Shown here one piece after another: positions 23,333 through 31,993 of a stretch of DNA of 49,123 bases (positions are counted from its first letter, which is position 1; each line of letters starts with the position of its first letter). The stretch lies in assembly GCA_050742415.1 (NCBI GenBank), contig JBOGIF010000045.1, forward strand, positions 1 to 49,123, read 5' to 3'. Source of the DNA: JBOGIF01 sp050742415 (GTDB lineage: Bacteria > Actinomycetota > Acidimicrobiia > Acidimicrobiales > AC-14). The translations under genes and the position numbers were made by a program. The notes beneath the pieces were generated by a model. That model saw nothing but the letters and a program-made list of their open reading frames with translations, had not been told where the DNA came from and did no database searches.

Positions 23333-23617
23333 TCACCTCGCCGATCGGCCGGAGGCGGTGGCGGAGTGGGCGGCGATGCGTCGGAGCGGCGGCAGGGTGG
23401 GCGGCGGCTGCCGGCGGGGGGGCAGCTCGCCCAGCAGCTCGGCGCTGGCCGCGGCCACCAGCTCGACGGCCCGTTCGACGGCCGCCGACGTGCGCTCCGA
23501 CGTCGACTGCACTCCGCTGATCTTTCGCACGTACTGACGCGCCGCCGCCTCGATCTCGTCGGTGGTGGCGGCCGGCTCCAGGCCCCTCAGGGTCGTGATG
23601 TTGCGGCACATGCACAC
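23333..23617 (-). CDS. DUF2277 family protein
   Basis: 94 residues beginning MCMCRNITTLRGLEPAATTD, then EIEAAARQYVRKISGVQST. CRNI-T-L-GLEPPAT and AA-QYVRK-SG are the DUF2277 signature. The ATG at 23611 gives the more usual MCRN start; 23617 adds two residues. The C-terminus is Pro/Arg-rich and variable. Function is unknown. The family is common in Actinobacteria and normally under 100 residues. It is convergent with putA and divergent from ettA, 41 nt away. Confidence 0.85.
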   Translation of the reverse strand: MCMCRNITTLRGLEPAATTDEIEAAARQYVRKISGVQSTSERTSAAVERAVELVAAASAELLGELPPRRQPPPTLPPLRRIAAHSATASGRSAR

Positions 23618-23658
23618 CAGATTACGGGCGCGGCGGGGTGCGTCTACCCTGCGCTTCC

Positions 23659-25328
<1,670 letters not shown>

Positions 25329-25338
<10 letters not shown>

Positions 25339-25970
25339 GGACGAAGGAAGTCGCGCACGGCTCGGGCGTTGGCGGCCACGACCTCTTCGTCGGGGGCCTG
25401 AAGAGCAGCCACCGCGGTCGACGCCAGCTCCTGGGCCTTCCGCCAGACGGCGCCCTCGATCCCGTAGGGCGGCAGGCTGAGGCCGACGGTGGTGGCCGCC
25501 TTCGTCAGCTCGGCGGCTAGAGCATCGTTGGGAGGCGAGTGCTGGACGCGGTCGGCGGCCACGAACAGGTCGGCCATCGCCGCCTGCGCCTCCTCGCCAC
25601 CGTCGGCACCGTCGGCACCGTCACCCTCCTCCACCAGCTCCGCCTCATCCGGCACGTCTCGCCCGGAACCCTCGATGTCGTCGACAAGGCGGTCGGCCTC
25701 GCCCTCGGCGGCGGCCGGCACGGCCAGGACCAGCTCGGCCTCCCACCGGTAGGGAATGGCCTCCCCGGACAGGGCGGCGGTCACGGCACCCCGATCGGCT
25801 GCGCCCCAGTCACCGAGGTCGTACTCGACGTCGCTGTCGGAGGCGGCCAGAAGGTCGGCGTCGGATGCCGCAGCCATGCCGCAGTCCGCGCACCTCGGGC
25901 TGGTGCTGAACCATTCCCCGAAACCCTGGATGGGGAGGACGGCTCCGCAGCGCGAGCAGAACAGGATCAT
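25329..25970 (-). CDS. Zinc-ribbon protein of unknown function
   Basis: 213 residues. Two CxxC knuckles near the start (CSRCG at 5-9 and CADCG at 27-31) suggest a zinc ribbon. A segment with IPYRWEAELVLAVPAAAEGE follows, resembling the DUF2007-like 'signal transducing' fold in which a value is compared across two halves. An acidic low-complexity linker and a helical C-terminus follow. The start overlaps the slipin stop by 4 nt, so it is the third gene of an NfeD-slipin-zinc-ribbon operon. The DUF2007 resemblance is tentative. Confidence 0.6.
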
Positions 25971-26752
25971 CCCGGGGTCGGGGGCCGAGGCGTTCCGAGC
26001 CGGGCGACCGCCTGGAAGGCCTCCAGCATCTCGACCGGGATGGGGAAGATGATCGTCGAGCTGTTCTCGGCCGAGATCTCCGCCAGCGTCTGGAGAGTGC
26101 GGAGCTGGAGAGCCCCCGGTGCGGCGGCGATCACCTGAGCAGCCTCACCCAGCTTCTGCGAGGCCTGGAGCTCACCCTCGGCGGCGATGATCTTCGCTCG
26201 CCTTTCCCGTTCTGCCTCGGCTTGGCGGGCCATCGCCCGCTGCATCTGCTCGGGCAGCCCGACGTCGCGGATCTCCACCCGGTGGACCTTCACCCCCCAG
26301 GGCTCGGTCTGGGTGTCGAGCGCTTCCTGGAGCTCGGCGTCGATCCGGTCCCGCTCGCTCAGCAGCTGGTCCAGCTCGTGGCGGCCGACGGTCGAGCGGA
26401 GCGTGGTCTGGGCCACGAGTTGGGACGACGAGTACCAATCACGGATCTTGACCACCGACGCAACCGGGTCGATCACCTGGAAGTAGGCGACGGCGTCGAC
26501 GGTGGCGGTCACGTTGTCCTTGGTGATCACCGCTTGCGAGGCCACCGGCACCGCCGCGATCTGCAGGTTGGTCTTGACGATCTTGTCGAGGATGGGGATC
26601 ACCAGGAAGATCCCCGGTCCCTTGGCGCCCACACAGCGGCCCAGGCGGAAGATGACCCCGCGCTCGTACTCCTGGACGATCCGGACCGAGGCGGCCAGGA
26701 AGACCACCAACAGCACCAGCACCACCACGCCCGTTCCGAGGAAACCCTGCAT
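25967..26752 (-). CDS. Slipin (stomatin/prohibitin-like SPFH protein)
   Basis: 261 residues: one N-terminal membrane helix (FLGTGVVVLVLLVVFLAASV), then VRIVQEYERGVIFRLGRCVG, the SPFH core with VVKIRDWYSSSQLVAQTTLR, and the long helix QAEAERERRAKIIAAEGELQ. All are hallmarks of slipins, which assemble in membrane microdomains. A longer in-frame reading to 27382 is a shadow over the NfeD gene; the ATG at 26752 begins directly at the membrane helix. It is paired with the upstream NfeD gene, as in many bacteria. Confidence 0.92.
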   Translation of the reverse strand: MQGFLGTGVVVLVLLVVFLAASVRIVQEYERGVIFRLGRCVGAKGPGIFLVIPILDKIVKTNLQIAAVPVASQAVITKDNVTATVDAVAYFQVIDPVASVVKIRDWYSSSQLVAQTTLRSTVGRHELDQLLSERDRIDAELQEALDTQTEPWGVKVHRVEIRDVGLPEQMQRAMARQAEAERERRAKIIAAEGELQASQKLGEAAQVIAAAPGALQLRTLQTLAEISAENSSTIIFPIPVEMLEAFQAVARLGTPRPPTPG

Positions 26753-26784
26753 GCCCGCACCTCCTCGCCGTTGTGGCGACGACC

Positions 26785-27387
26785 CTACGGGACCGGGCTG
26801 GGCAGCGCGACCTCGACCGTCATCCCGGTGTGCCCGCAGACGACTACCTCGTCGCCGGGCGAGAGGTCGAACGCACTGCGCGCCTTCCACAGCGAGCCGT
26901 CGACGCGGACGGTGCCGGAACGGCCGTTCCACCGGACGACGGTGCCGGTGCGGCCGATGAGCGCCTCCATGCCCGTCTGGGGCGGTAGCTCGAGGAGCCG
27001 ATTGGCCGCGTGCATCAACGGCCGGAAGGCCATCGGCAGCGCAACCGAACCGCCGATGGCCAGTACGATCGTGGCCGGGTCCCGGGCGGCCACGCCGTAG
27101 CCGATTCCGCCGACGGCGAACAGCCCGGCGGCCACCCACTGTCCGGTTGGGGAGGGGCGGCGTGCGATGAGCAGCACCGCCCACAGGAAGACGGCGGCGG
27201 CCACGGCCAGGAGCGGCCACCACGGGTGAGCCTGATCGCCGGCGGCCAGCACCGCCACCGCCGCCAGCGCCAGCGCCGAGGTCCCGGCCAGGCCGAACGT
27301 GGGGAGGGCGACCTCGACCAGCATCAAAGCTGCCGCCAGCGTGATCGCCACCAGCACCACCGCCGGAGCGTCTGGCAGCCAACCCAT
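26785..27387 (-). CDS. NfeD-like membrane protein with OB-fold domain
   Basis: 200 residues. Four or five hydrophobic helices occupy residues 8-125. A soluble C-terminal OB-type domain follows, with LIGRTGTVVRWNGRSGTVRV, GSLWKARSAFDLSPGDEVVV and a closing GMTVEV strand. This is the short NfeD type without the ClpP-like protease domain. NfeD proteins partner with slipins, encoded 33 nt downstream here. It starts ATG at 27387 with a divergent-free upstream region of 19 nt to the alpha/beta hydrolase gene, so co-transcription with that gene is possible. Confidence 0.85.
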   Translation of the reverse strand: MGWLPDAPAVVLVAITLAAALMLVEVALPTFGLAGTSALALAAVAVLAAGDQAHPWWPLLAVAAAVFLWAVLLIARRPSPTGQWVAAGLFAVGGIGYGVAARDPATIVLAIGGSVALPMAFRPLMHAANRLLELPPQTGMEALIGRTGTVVRWNGRSGTVRVDGSLWKARSAFDLSPGDEVVVCGHTGMTVEVALPSPVP

Positions 27388-27406
27388 GGCTACAGAGTAC
27401 GGCGCA

Positions 27407-28213
27407 CTAGAGGTCGTCGAGGAGGTCGCCCACCGCAGTGTTGAAGGCGTCGGCCGCCTCCAGGTTGGACAGGTGCCCGGCGTCGGGCAGCACCGTGAGG
27501 CGCGAACCCGGTATGCGCTGCTGCCATTCGCGCACCACTTCGGGCGGCGACAACCGGTCCTGCTCCCCGACCAGAACCAGCGTGGGCACGCCGATGCCGG
27601 CCAGCTCGTCGGTGGCGTCGGGGCGCTGCTTCATGGCTTCGAGGGCGCCGACGTAGCCGGCCGCCGGGTTGTCGCCCATCAGCCGGCGCACCTGCCCGAC
27701 CAACTCAGGCCGGTGGGCGAAGCTGTGGTCGCCCAGCAGACCCGGGATCAGGGCCTCGACCACCTTGCCGGTTCCGTCGCGCAGCACCTGTTCCTGCTGG
27801 TCGGAGCGCCTGGCCAGCACCTCGGAGGAGTCGGCAGCGGCCCTCGTGTCGGCCAGCACCAGGCCGGCGATGCGCTCGGGAAAGAGCCGAAGGCAGGCGA
27901 ACGCCACGTACCCGCCCATCGAGAGACCGCCGAGCACCACCTCCTCGAGAGCAAGCGCGTCGAGGAGGGCCATCACCTCGTCGGCGTAGCGGGCCATGCC
28001 ATAGGAGGCAGGGTCCTCCGGGGTGTCGGAGCGCCCGAAGCCCGACAGGTCGGGAGCGATCACGCGGAATCGTGACGACAGGCAGGACAGTTGGGGCGCC
28101 CACATCTCCGAGTGCAACGGGAAGGCGTGCAGAAGCACCAGCGGTGGGCGCACGGCATCGGGCCCGAGGTCGTTGAAGTGCAGTCTCGTGCCGCCGAAGT
28201 CGACGAAAGGCAC
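27407..28213 (-). CDS. Alpha/beta hydrolase
   Basis: 268 residues. The oxyanion strand is LVLLHAFPLHSEMWAPQL, the nucleophile elbow GLSMGGYVAF (Ser near residue 98), the acid LVGEQDRLSPPE, and the catalytic His lies in LPDAGHLSNLEAAD. The segment RVIAPDLSGFGRSD is typical of the esterase/3-oxoadipate enol-lactonase-like group. Substrate specificity cannot be read from sequence alone. It diverges from a P-loop kinase gene by 57 nt. Confidence 0.87.
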   Translation of the reverse strand: MPFVDFGGTRLHFNDLGPDAVRPPLVLLHAFPLHSEMWAPQLSCLSSRFRVIAPDLSGFGRSDTPEDPASYGMARYADEVMALLDALALEEVVLGGLSMGGYVAFACLRLFPERIAGLVLADTRAAADSSEVLARRSDQQEQVLRDGTGKVVEALIPGLLGDHSFAHRPELVGQVRRLMGDNPAAGYVGALEAMKQRPDATDELAGIGVPTLVLVGEQDRLSPPEVVREWQQRIPGSRLTVLPDAGHLSNLEAADAFNTAVGDLLDDL

Positions 28214-28270
28214 GACCCGACGCTACGCGCCGAGGCCGGACCGTCGGCACCGGAGCCTACGATCGCCCGT

Positions 28271-28810
28271 GTGAGGCCGGGGGTCGTGGTGCTCGTCGGC
28301 CTTCCGGGGGCGGGCAAGAGCGCTCTCGCCGCCGGGCTGGCGGCTCGGCTGCACGGAGCTCGCGTGCTCGACAAGGACCTCGTGCGCGACTCGCTGTTCG
28401 CGCCGTGTGACTACACGGCCGCCGAGCGCGACGTCAGCTTCTCGGCGATGCTCGACGCCGCCCGCTACCACCTCGGACGGGCTCGGGTGGTGATCTTCGA
28501 CGGTCTCACGTTCTCCCGTCGCAGCCAGGTGGCGGCGGCCGAGTCCGTGGCGCTCGATGCCGGCGGGTTCGCGGCGGTGGTCGTCTGCGACGTGCCCGTG
28601 GAGGTGGCCATCGAGCGGTGCGAGGCCGACGCCCGACGGTCGTCGCATCTTGGCGCCAACCGCGACGCCGATCTAGTTCGCCGGGTGGCGGCCGAGATGG
28701 TGGAGCCGGCCGGCTCCTATCTCACCCTCGACATGACCGGCGACCTGGCCAACCGGGTGGGGGAGGCCCTCGCCTACGTGGAGGACTGCGCGGCGGCAGT
28801 CTCTCCCTAG
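28271..28810 (+). CDS. P-loop kinase-like ATPase (AAA_33 type)
   Basis: 179 residues from GTG at 28271. Walker A is VVVLVGLPGAGKSALAAGLA at the very N-terminus; RVLDKDLVRDSLF and VVIFDGLTFSRRSQV follow, matching the small AAA_33 / gluconokinase-like zeta-toxin group that phosphorylates small substrates. The late segment DVPVEVAIERCEADARR is the lid-like Arg region. The true substrate is unknown. Its stop shares bases with the stop of the convergent DUF1508 gene. Confidence 0.75.
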   Translation: MRPGVVVLVGLPGAGKSALAAGLAARLHGARVLDKDLVRDSLFAPCDYTAAERDVSFSAMLDAARYHLGRARVVIFDGLTFSRRSQVAAAESVALDAGGFAAVVVCDVPVEVAIERCEADARRSSHLGANRDADLVRRVAAEMVEPAGSYLTLDMTGDLANRVGEALAYVEDCAAAVSP

Positions 28811-29100
28811 ACCGACTTCTTGGCGGCCGCCTTCTTCACGGCCGACTTCTTGGCGGCCGCCTTCTTCAAGGGTCCCTTCTTGGCTGCCTTGCGGGCCTGC
28901 TCCGCCGCGGCCCAGGCCTTGGTGGTCTGGTCCTCCGACTCAGCGCCCGCCGCCGACTTCTGGACGGCGCGCACGCCGTTGAGGCAGGCCGCCTTGCTGT
29001 TGTAGGCCTGGCTGGTGGCGATCACCTGGCCGTTGTTGGAGCAGAGCGTGAACCGGAACTTCCCGGTCGTGCCCTGCTTGATGACGAACTTGGCTGGCAT
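28807..29100 (-). CDS. DUF1508 (YegP-like) protein with Lys/Ala-rich tail
   Basis: 97 residues. KFVIKQGTTGKFRFTLCSNN and GQVIATSQAYNSKAACLNGV form one copy of the DUF1508 beta-alpha unit (K-F-x-L-x-A-x-N-G-x-V-I-x-x-S-x-x-Y). From residue about 55 an Ala/Lys tail ends in AAAKKSAVKKAAAKKSV, encoded by a 30-bp tandem repeat. Such tails bind nucleic acid in histone-like proteins. The ATG at 29100 begins the domain; a longer frame to 29217 lacks support. Function unknown. Confidence 0.8.
   Translation of the reverse strand: MPAKFVIKQGTTGKFRFTLCSNNGQVIATSQAYNSKAACLNGVRAVQKSAAGAESEDQTTKAWAAAEQARKAAKKGPLKKAAAKKSAVKKAAAKKSV
28812..28871. repeat. 30-bp tandem direct repeat, two copies
   Basis: 28812-28841 and 28842-28871 differ at one base in 30. 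They encode two copies of a ten-residue Lys/Ala unit at the end of the DUF1508 protein. Copy number may vary between strains. Confidence 0.8.
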
Positions 29101-29427
29101 CGTTCCTCCCCCTCTGGTGCTCCCCGTTGGAGATGCCGCTGCTCCGCCGTCCTGCCGGTGCGGGCGAAGCATAACCACACCACCCCGTCGGATCACGGTT
29201 CCTCGGGCGCCGGTCAAACTCTCGGCGGCAACGCTGCCACCAGCACAGTTCGGCCCGCCTGACTCTTTTCTCGAGCGAAACGTGACTTCTGGTCGGAAAG
29301 TTTGTACTTTTCACTGGTTGGCGACAACCCATCCGGCAACAGGCGCCTTCAGATCCGCGGCGGCGGTAGGGGGATGAATCGCTGCAGGCGCATCAGGACC
29401 GGTGGGCTACTAGCAAAGGAGCAGTGT
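29101..29427. other. Divergent 327-nt intergenic region with structured leader
   Basis: It separates DUF1508 (minus) from the sortase substrate gene (plus). It includes an AT-richer block at 29255-29315, probably promoter, and GGTTG-GCGA-CAACC (29316-29329), a 5-bp hairpin with a GNRA tetraloop in the likely 5' leader of the surface protein gene. I could not match a known riboswitch class. AAAGGAG at 29415-29421 is the ribosome binding site of the next gene. Confidence 0.45.
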
Positions 29428-31173
29428 GTGAGGAAACGTTTTGCGGGGCTCCTCACGGCCGCGTTGATCACGGGCGGTTTGCTCGTGACGTCGCCGGTCC
29501 GGGTAGGCGCACAAGCGGTCAGCGATCAGCCGTTCTCGGCGAGTGGAACCGGCACGGCCGTCCACGTCGGGGCGCTGCGGCTTGGCACCACGGAGATCTT
29601 GAACACCGAGGTGGCCTATTCCGGAGGTTCGGCGAACTCCAAGGGCCTGCCGGGCGTGATCAACAACGAGTTCGGACAGACCGTCCAGCCGGCTCAGCCG
29701 GGCAAGAACTCCTACGGGCGTGGCACCGGCCTGGAGTTGGGCGTGGGCACCACGCTCCCGTCCGACGTCGACCGCAACGCCCTGAACCTGTCGGAGAGGG
29801 CCGAGGCGAACGCCGCCCCGAACCTCCCGATGGTCACCAAGGAGATCCCGATCGACCTCGACCCGGTGGCCTACGCCTCGACGGCGCGGGGGCAGGCGCA
29901 GGCGATCTTCGACCCCACCTACTGCCCCGTCGGCCGGCCTCTCAGCTTCGGGCTGGGCTACGTCGAGAACCTCGAGCTGCTCAACACCACCTCGGGGGTG
30001 CGTGACGCCAACGGCGGCTTCGGCGGCCAGCTGCTCGGAACGAGCGTGAGCCAGGGCAACCCGCGTGGCGCCAGCCAGTCCCGCACGGTGACCTACCTTG
30101 CCCCCAACGGCGACGGCACCTTCGGCGTGGTCAGTGAGACGCGCCAGACCGTGGCTCCGATCACCGCCCTGGGCGACCTCAACAACGGCCTCATCATCGA
30201 GATCGCGGGCGAGTTCGGCCTCAAGGCCACGGCCACCGGCAAGCCCGGCGGCTCGAGTGTGGTGTACACCGGCAACCCGGTGGTGACCATCAAGACCGTC
30301 ACACTCGGCGTAGAGCTCCAGGTCCTGCAGCTCACACTGCAGCAGCTCCTGGGCAACCCGGGCCTCAACGTGAACCTCGCCCCCGTGGCCGAGGTCAGCG
30401 TCGGCGCCCCGCCCCGTGCCATCGGCAGCGCCCCGGCCGCACCTTCGCCGGCCGTCGCCGCCGCCAACGGCACCGCCGCCTCGGGCGCGGTCGACACCGT
30501 GCGCCTGAAGGTGCTCAACCTCCCGGGCCTGATGGGTCTCGACCTGTCCCTGGGGCACATGGAGGCCACGGCGAACGCCCCCGCAGGAGGCGTCCGTTGC
30601 CAGATCCCGGTGAGCAAGGCCGCCAGCCCGGACCCGGTCCAGGTCGGCCAGGAGGTCACCTTCACCATCAAGATCCCGAGCGACGCCGCCTTCTTCAGCA
30701 CGCTGTTCAACTGCGACCTGGTGGGCATCAAGGCCACCGACACGCACGAGAGCACGACTGGCGGACCGCGCGTGATCCTGACCTCCGCCGAGCCGGGTGG
30801 CCGGATAGTGGGGAACCAGGCGATCTTCGACAACCTCGGCAGCTATCGCCTCGGCGATCCGCCGATAGTCCTCACGATCAGGGGACGGATCCCGTCCAAC
30901 TCCCGATCGGGTGTCCTGCGTGACACCGTCGACGTGACCGCTGCTCTCGGCAACTGCCGAGGTGGCGCCGCCGGCGAGGACATCGTCAGAGGTGGAGCGA
31001 CCTTCGATGGCAGCGCCATCGTGGGCCGGGTCACCCTGGTAGGCCCCAACGTGACCGGCGGGGACCTGGCCGCCACCGGTGGGACCTCGTTGCCGCTGGT
31101 GCTGGGCGGCGGGCTCGGGCTCTTGGCCCTCGGCCTGTTCCGCCTGCGTCGCCGGGCTGGTCTCTCGGACTAG
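29428..31173 (+). CDS. Secreted cell-wall-anchored protein with LAATG sortase E-type signal
   Basis: 581 residues from GTG at 29428, which follows AAAGGAG with good spacing. The N-terminus RKRFAGLLTAALITGGLLVT ending in VGAQA is a signal peptide. The C-terminus is LAATGG, a hydrophobic helix (LPLVLGGGLGLLALGLF) and RLRRR, the sorting signal for class E sortases. The body is Gly/Thr/Val-rich, and residues about 390-540 resemble a DUF11-like beta domain (DPVQVGQEVTFTIKIPSDA). It is probably an abundant wall-linked surface protein. A longer in-frame start at 29302 would precede the signal peptide and is unlikely. Confidence 0.8.
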   Translation: MRKRFAGLLTAALITGGLLVTSPVRVGAQAVSDQPFSASGTGTAVHVGALRLGTTEILNTEVAYSGGSANSKGLPGVINNEFGQTVQPAQPGKNSYGRGTGLELGVGTTLPSDVDRNALNLSERAEANAAPNLPMVTKEIPIDLDPVAYASTARGQAQAIFDPTYCPVGRPLSFGLGYVENLELLNTTSGVRDANGGFGGQLLGTSVSQGNPRGASQSRTVTYLAPNGDGTFGVVSETRQTVAPITALGDLNNGLIIEIAGEFGLKATATGKPGGSSVVYTGNPVVTIKTVTLGVELQVLQLTLQQLLGNPGLNVNLAPVAEVSVGAPPRAIGSAPAAPSPAVAAANGTAASGAVDTVRLKVLNLPGLMGLDLSLGHMEATANAPAGGVRCQIPVSKAASPDPVQVGQEVTFTIKIPSDAAFFSTLFNCDLVGIKATDTHESTTGGPRVILTSAEPGGRIVGNQAIFDNLGSYRLGDPPIVLTIRGRIPSNSRSGVLRDTVDVTAALGNCRGGAAGEDIVRGGATFDGSAIVGRVTLVGPNVTGGDLAATGGTSLPLVLGGGLGLLALGLFRLRRRAGLSD

Positions 31174-31178
31174 CCATA

Positions 31179-31245
31179 CGGGCCTAGACGGCCCGCTGAA
31201 CATGGAACTCGATGGACCGGCCCGTTGCGAGACGGCCGGTCCATC
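31179..31245 (+). terminator. Double-hairpin terminator after the surface protein gene
   Basis: CGGGCC-TAGAC-GGCCCG at 31179-31195 is followed by a 12-bp perfect stem, GATGGACCGGCC with GGCCGGTCCATC (31211-31245, 11-nt loop). Two consecutive stable stems right after the stop are convincing transcription stop signals, though no U-run follows. Confidence 0.7.
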
Positions 31246-31335
31246 GCATCTCCGCCGCTGTCTCCAGTTCCGGGGCGAACCGGCCGAATAACCGGTGCGT
31301 AGCCCGGGAGCGCGATTTCGGTAGAGAATGGAGCT

Positions 31336-31992
31336 GTGATGGTCCGGAGCGGTCGGCGAGCTGGGTCCGTGGCGATCCGCCGGATCGGGCTGGTTGCGCT
31401 CGTGTCCACGCTGCTGTCGGCCTGTGCGGGCTCTGGCTACCAGTACGTGCAGAGCAGCTCCAACGCCACCTACTTCAAGGTCCCGAAGGACTGGAAGGTC
31501 TTCGACCGGGCCGACGTGTTGAAGGCAGCGTCCAGCTCGCAGCCGGTAGATGCCGCGTCGGACCTGAAGTTTCTGGCCATATTCGACGGTGATCCGGTCC
31601 CCTCGCTCGAGCACGGCCTGGAGACGGCCAGTCATCCGTTCGGCATCGTCACCGTGCGCGAGCTCGACATCGAGGAGAGGGACAAGTTCTCGAGGTCCGA
31701 GCTGCGCAACCAGGTGGTGCCGATCGACGAGATCCTCGACCTGAAGAAGGGCAAGGTCGACCTGGTGAGCGAGCCGAAGAGCATCCTGCAGCCCAAGGGG
31801 CTGGCGGGGACCCGTCTCACCTACCGGATCAGCACCGACGACCTCTCCTTCACCGTGGACCAGATCGGCTTGGTCGACCCCGACCACCGGTTCGTCTACT
31901 TCTTCATAGCCGGCTGCGAGTCGACCTGCTACGACCAGAACCGCCGCACCATCACCGAGATCGCAGACTCGTGGACCATCAAGGAGCCATGA
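31336..31992 (+). CDS. Lipoprotein of unknown function
   Basis: 218 residues. A basic N-terminus, hydrophobic stretch and lipobox LLSACAG put the lipidated Cys at about residue 30. The mature part starts with YVQSSSNATYFKVPKDWKVF and has a PsbP/LpqN-like feel (short secreted domain with YRISTDDLSFTVDQIGLVD and late FFIAGCESTCYDQNRRTI), including two Cys that may form a disulfide. ATG at 31339 is an equally good start. It ends 1 nt before the FtsH-like gene, so the two are probably co-expressed and the lipoprotein may be a partner or substrate. Confidence 0.75.
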   Translation: MMVRSGRRAGSVAIRRIGLVALVSTLLSACAGSGYQYVQSSSNATYFKVPKDWKVFDRADVLKAASSSQPVDAASDLKFLAIFDGDPVPSLEHGLETASHPFGIVTVRELDIEERDKFSRSELRNQVVPIDEILDLKKGKVDLVSEPKSILQPKGLAGTRLTYRISTDDLSFTVDQIGLVDPDHRFVYFFIAGCESTCYDQNRRTITEIADSWTIKEP

Positions 31993-31993
31993 C

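Noticed and set aside
29311..29427. Known riboswitch (c-di-AMP or c-di-GMP type) before the surface protein gene
   Set aside because: The conserved cores of those classes as I remember them could not be found; only a GNRA hairpin is clear.
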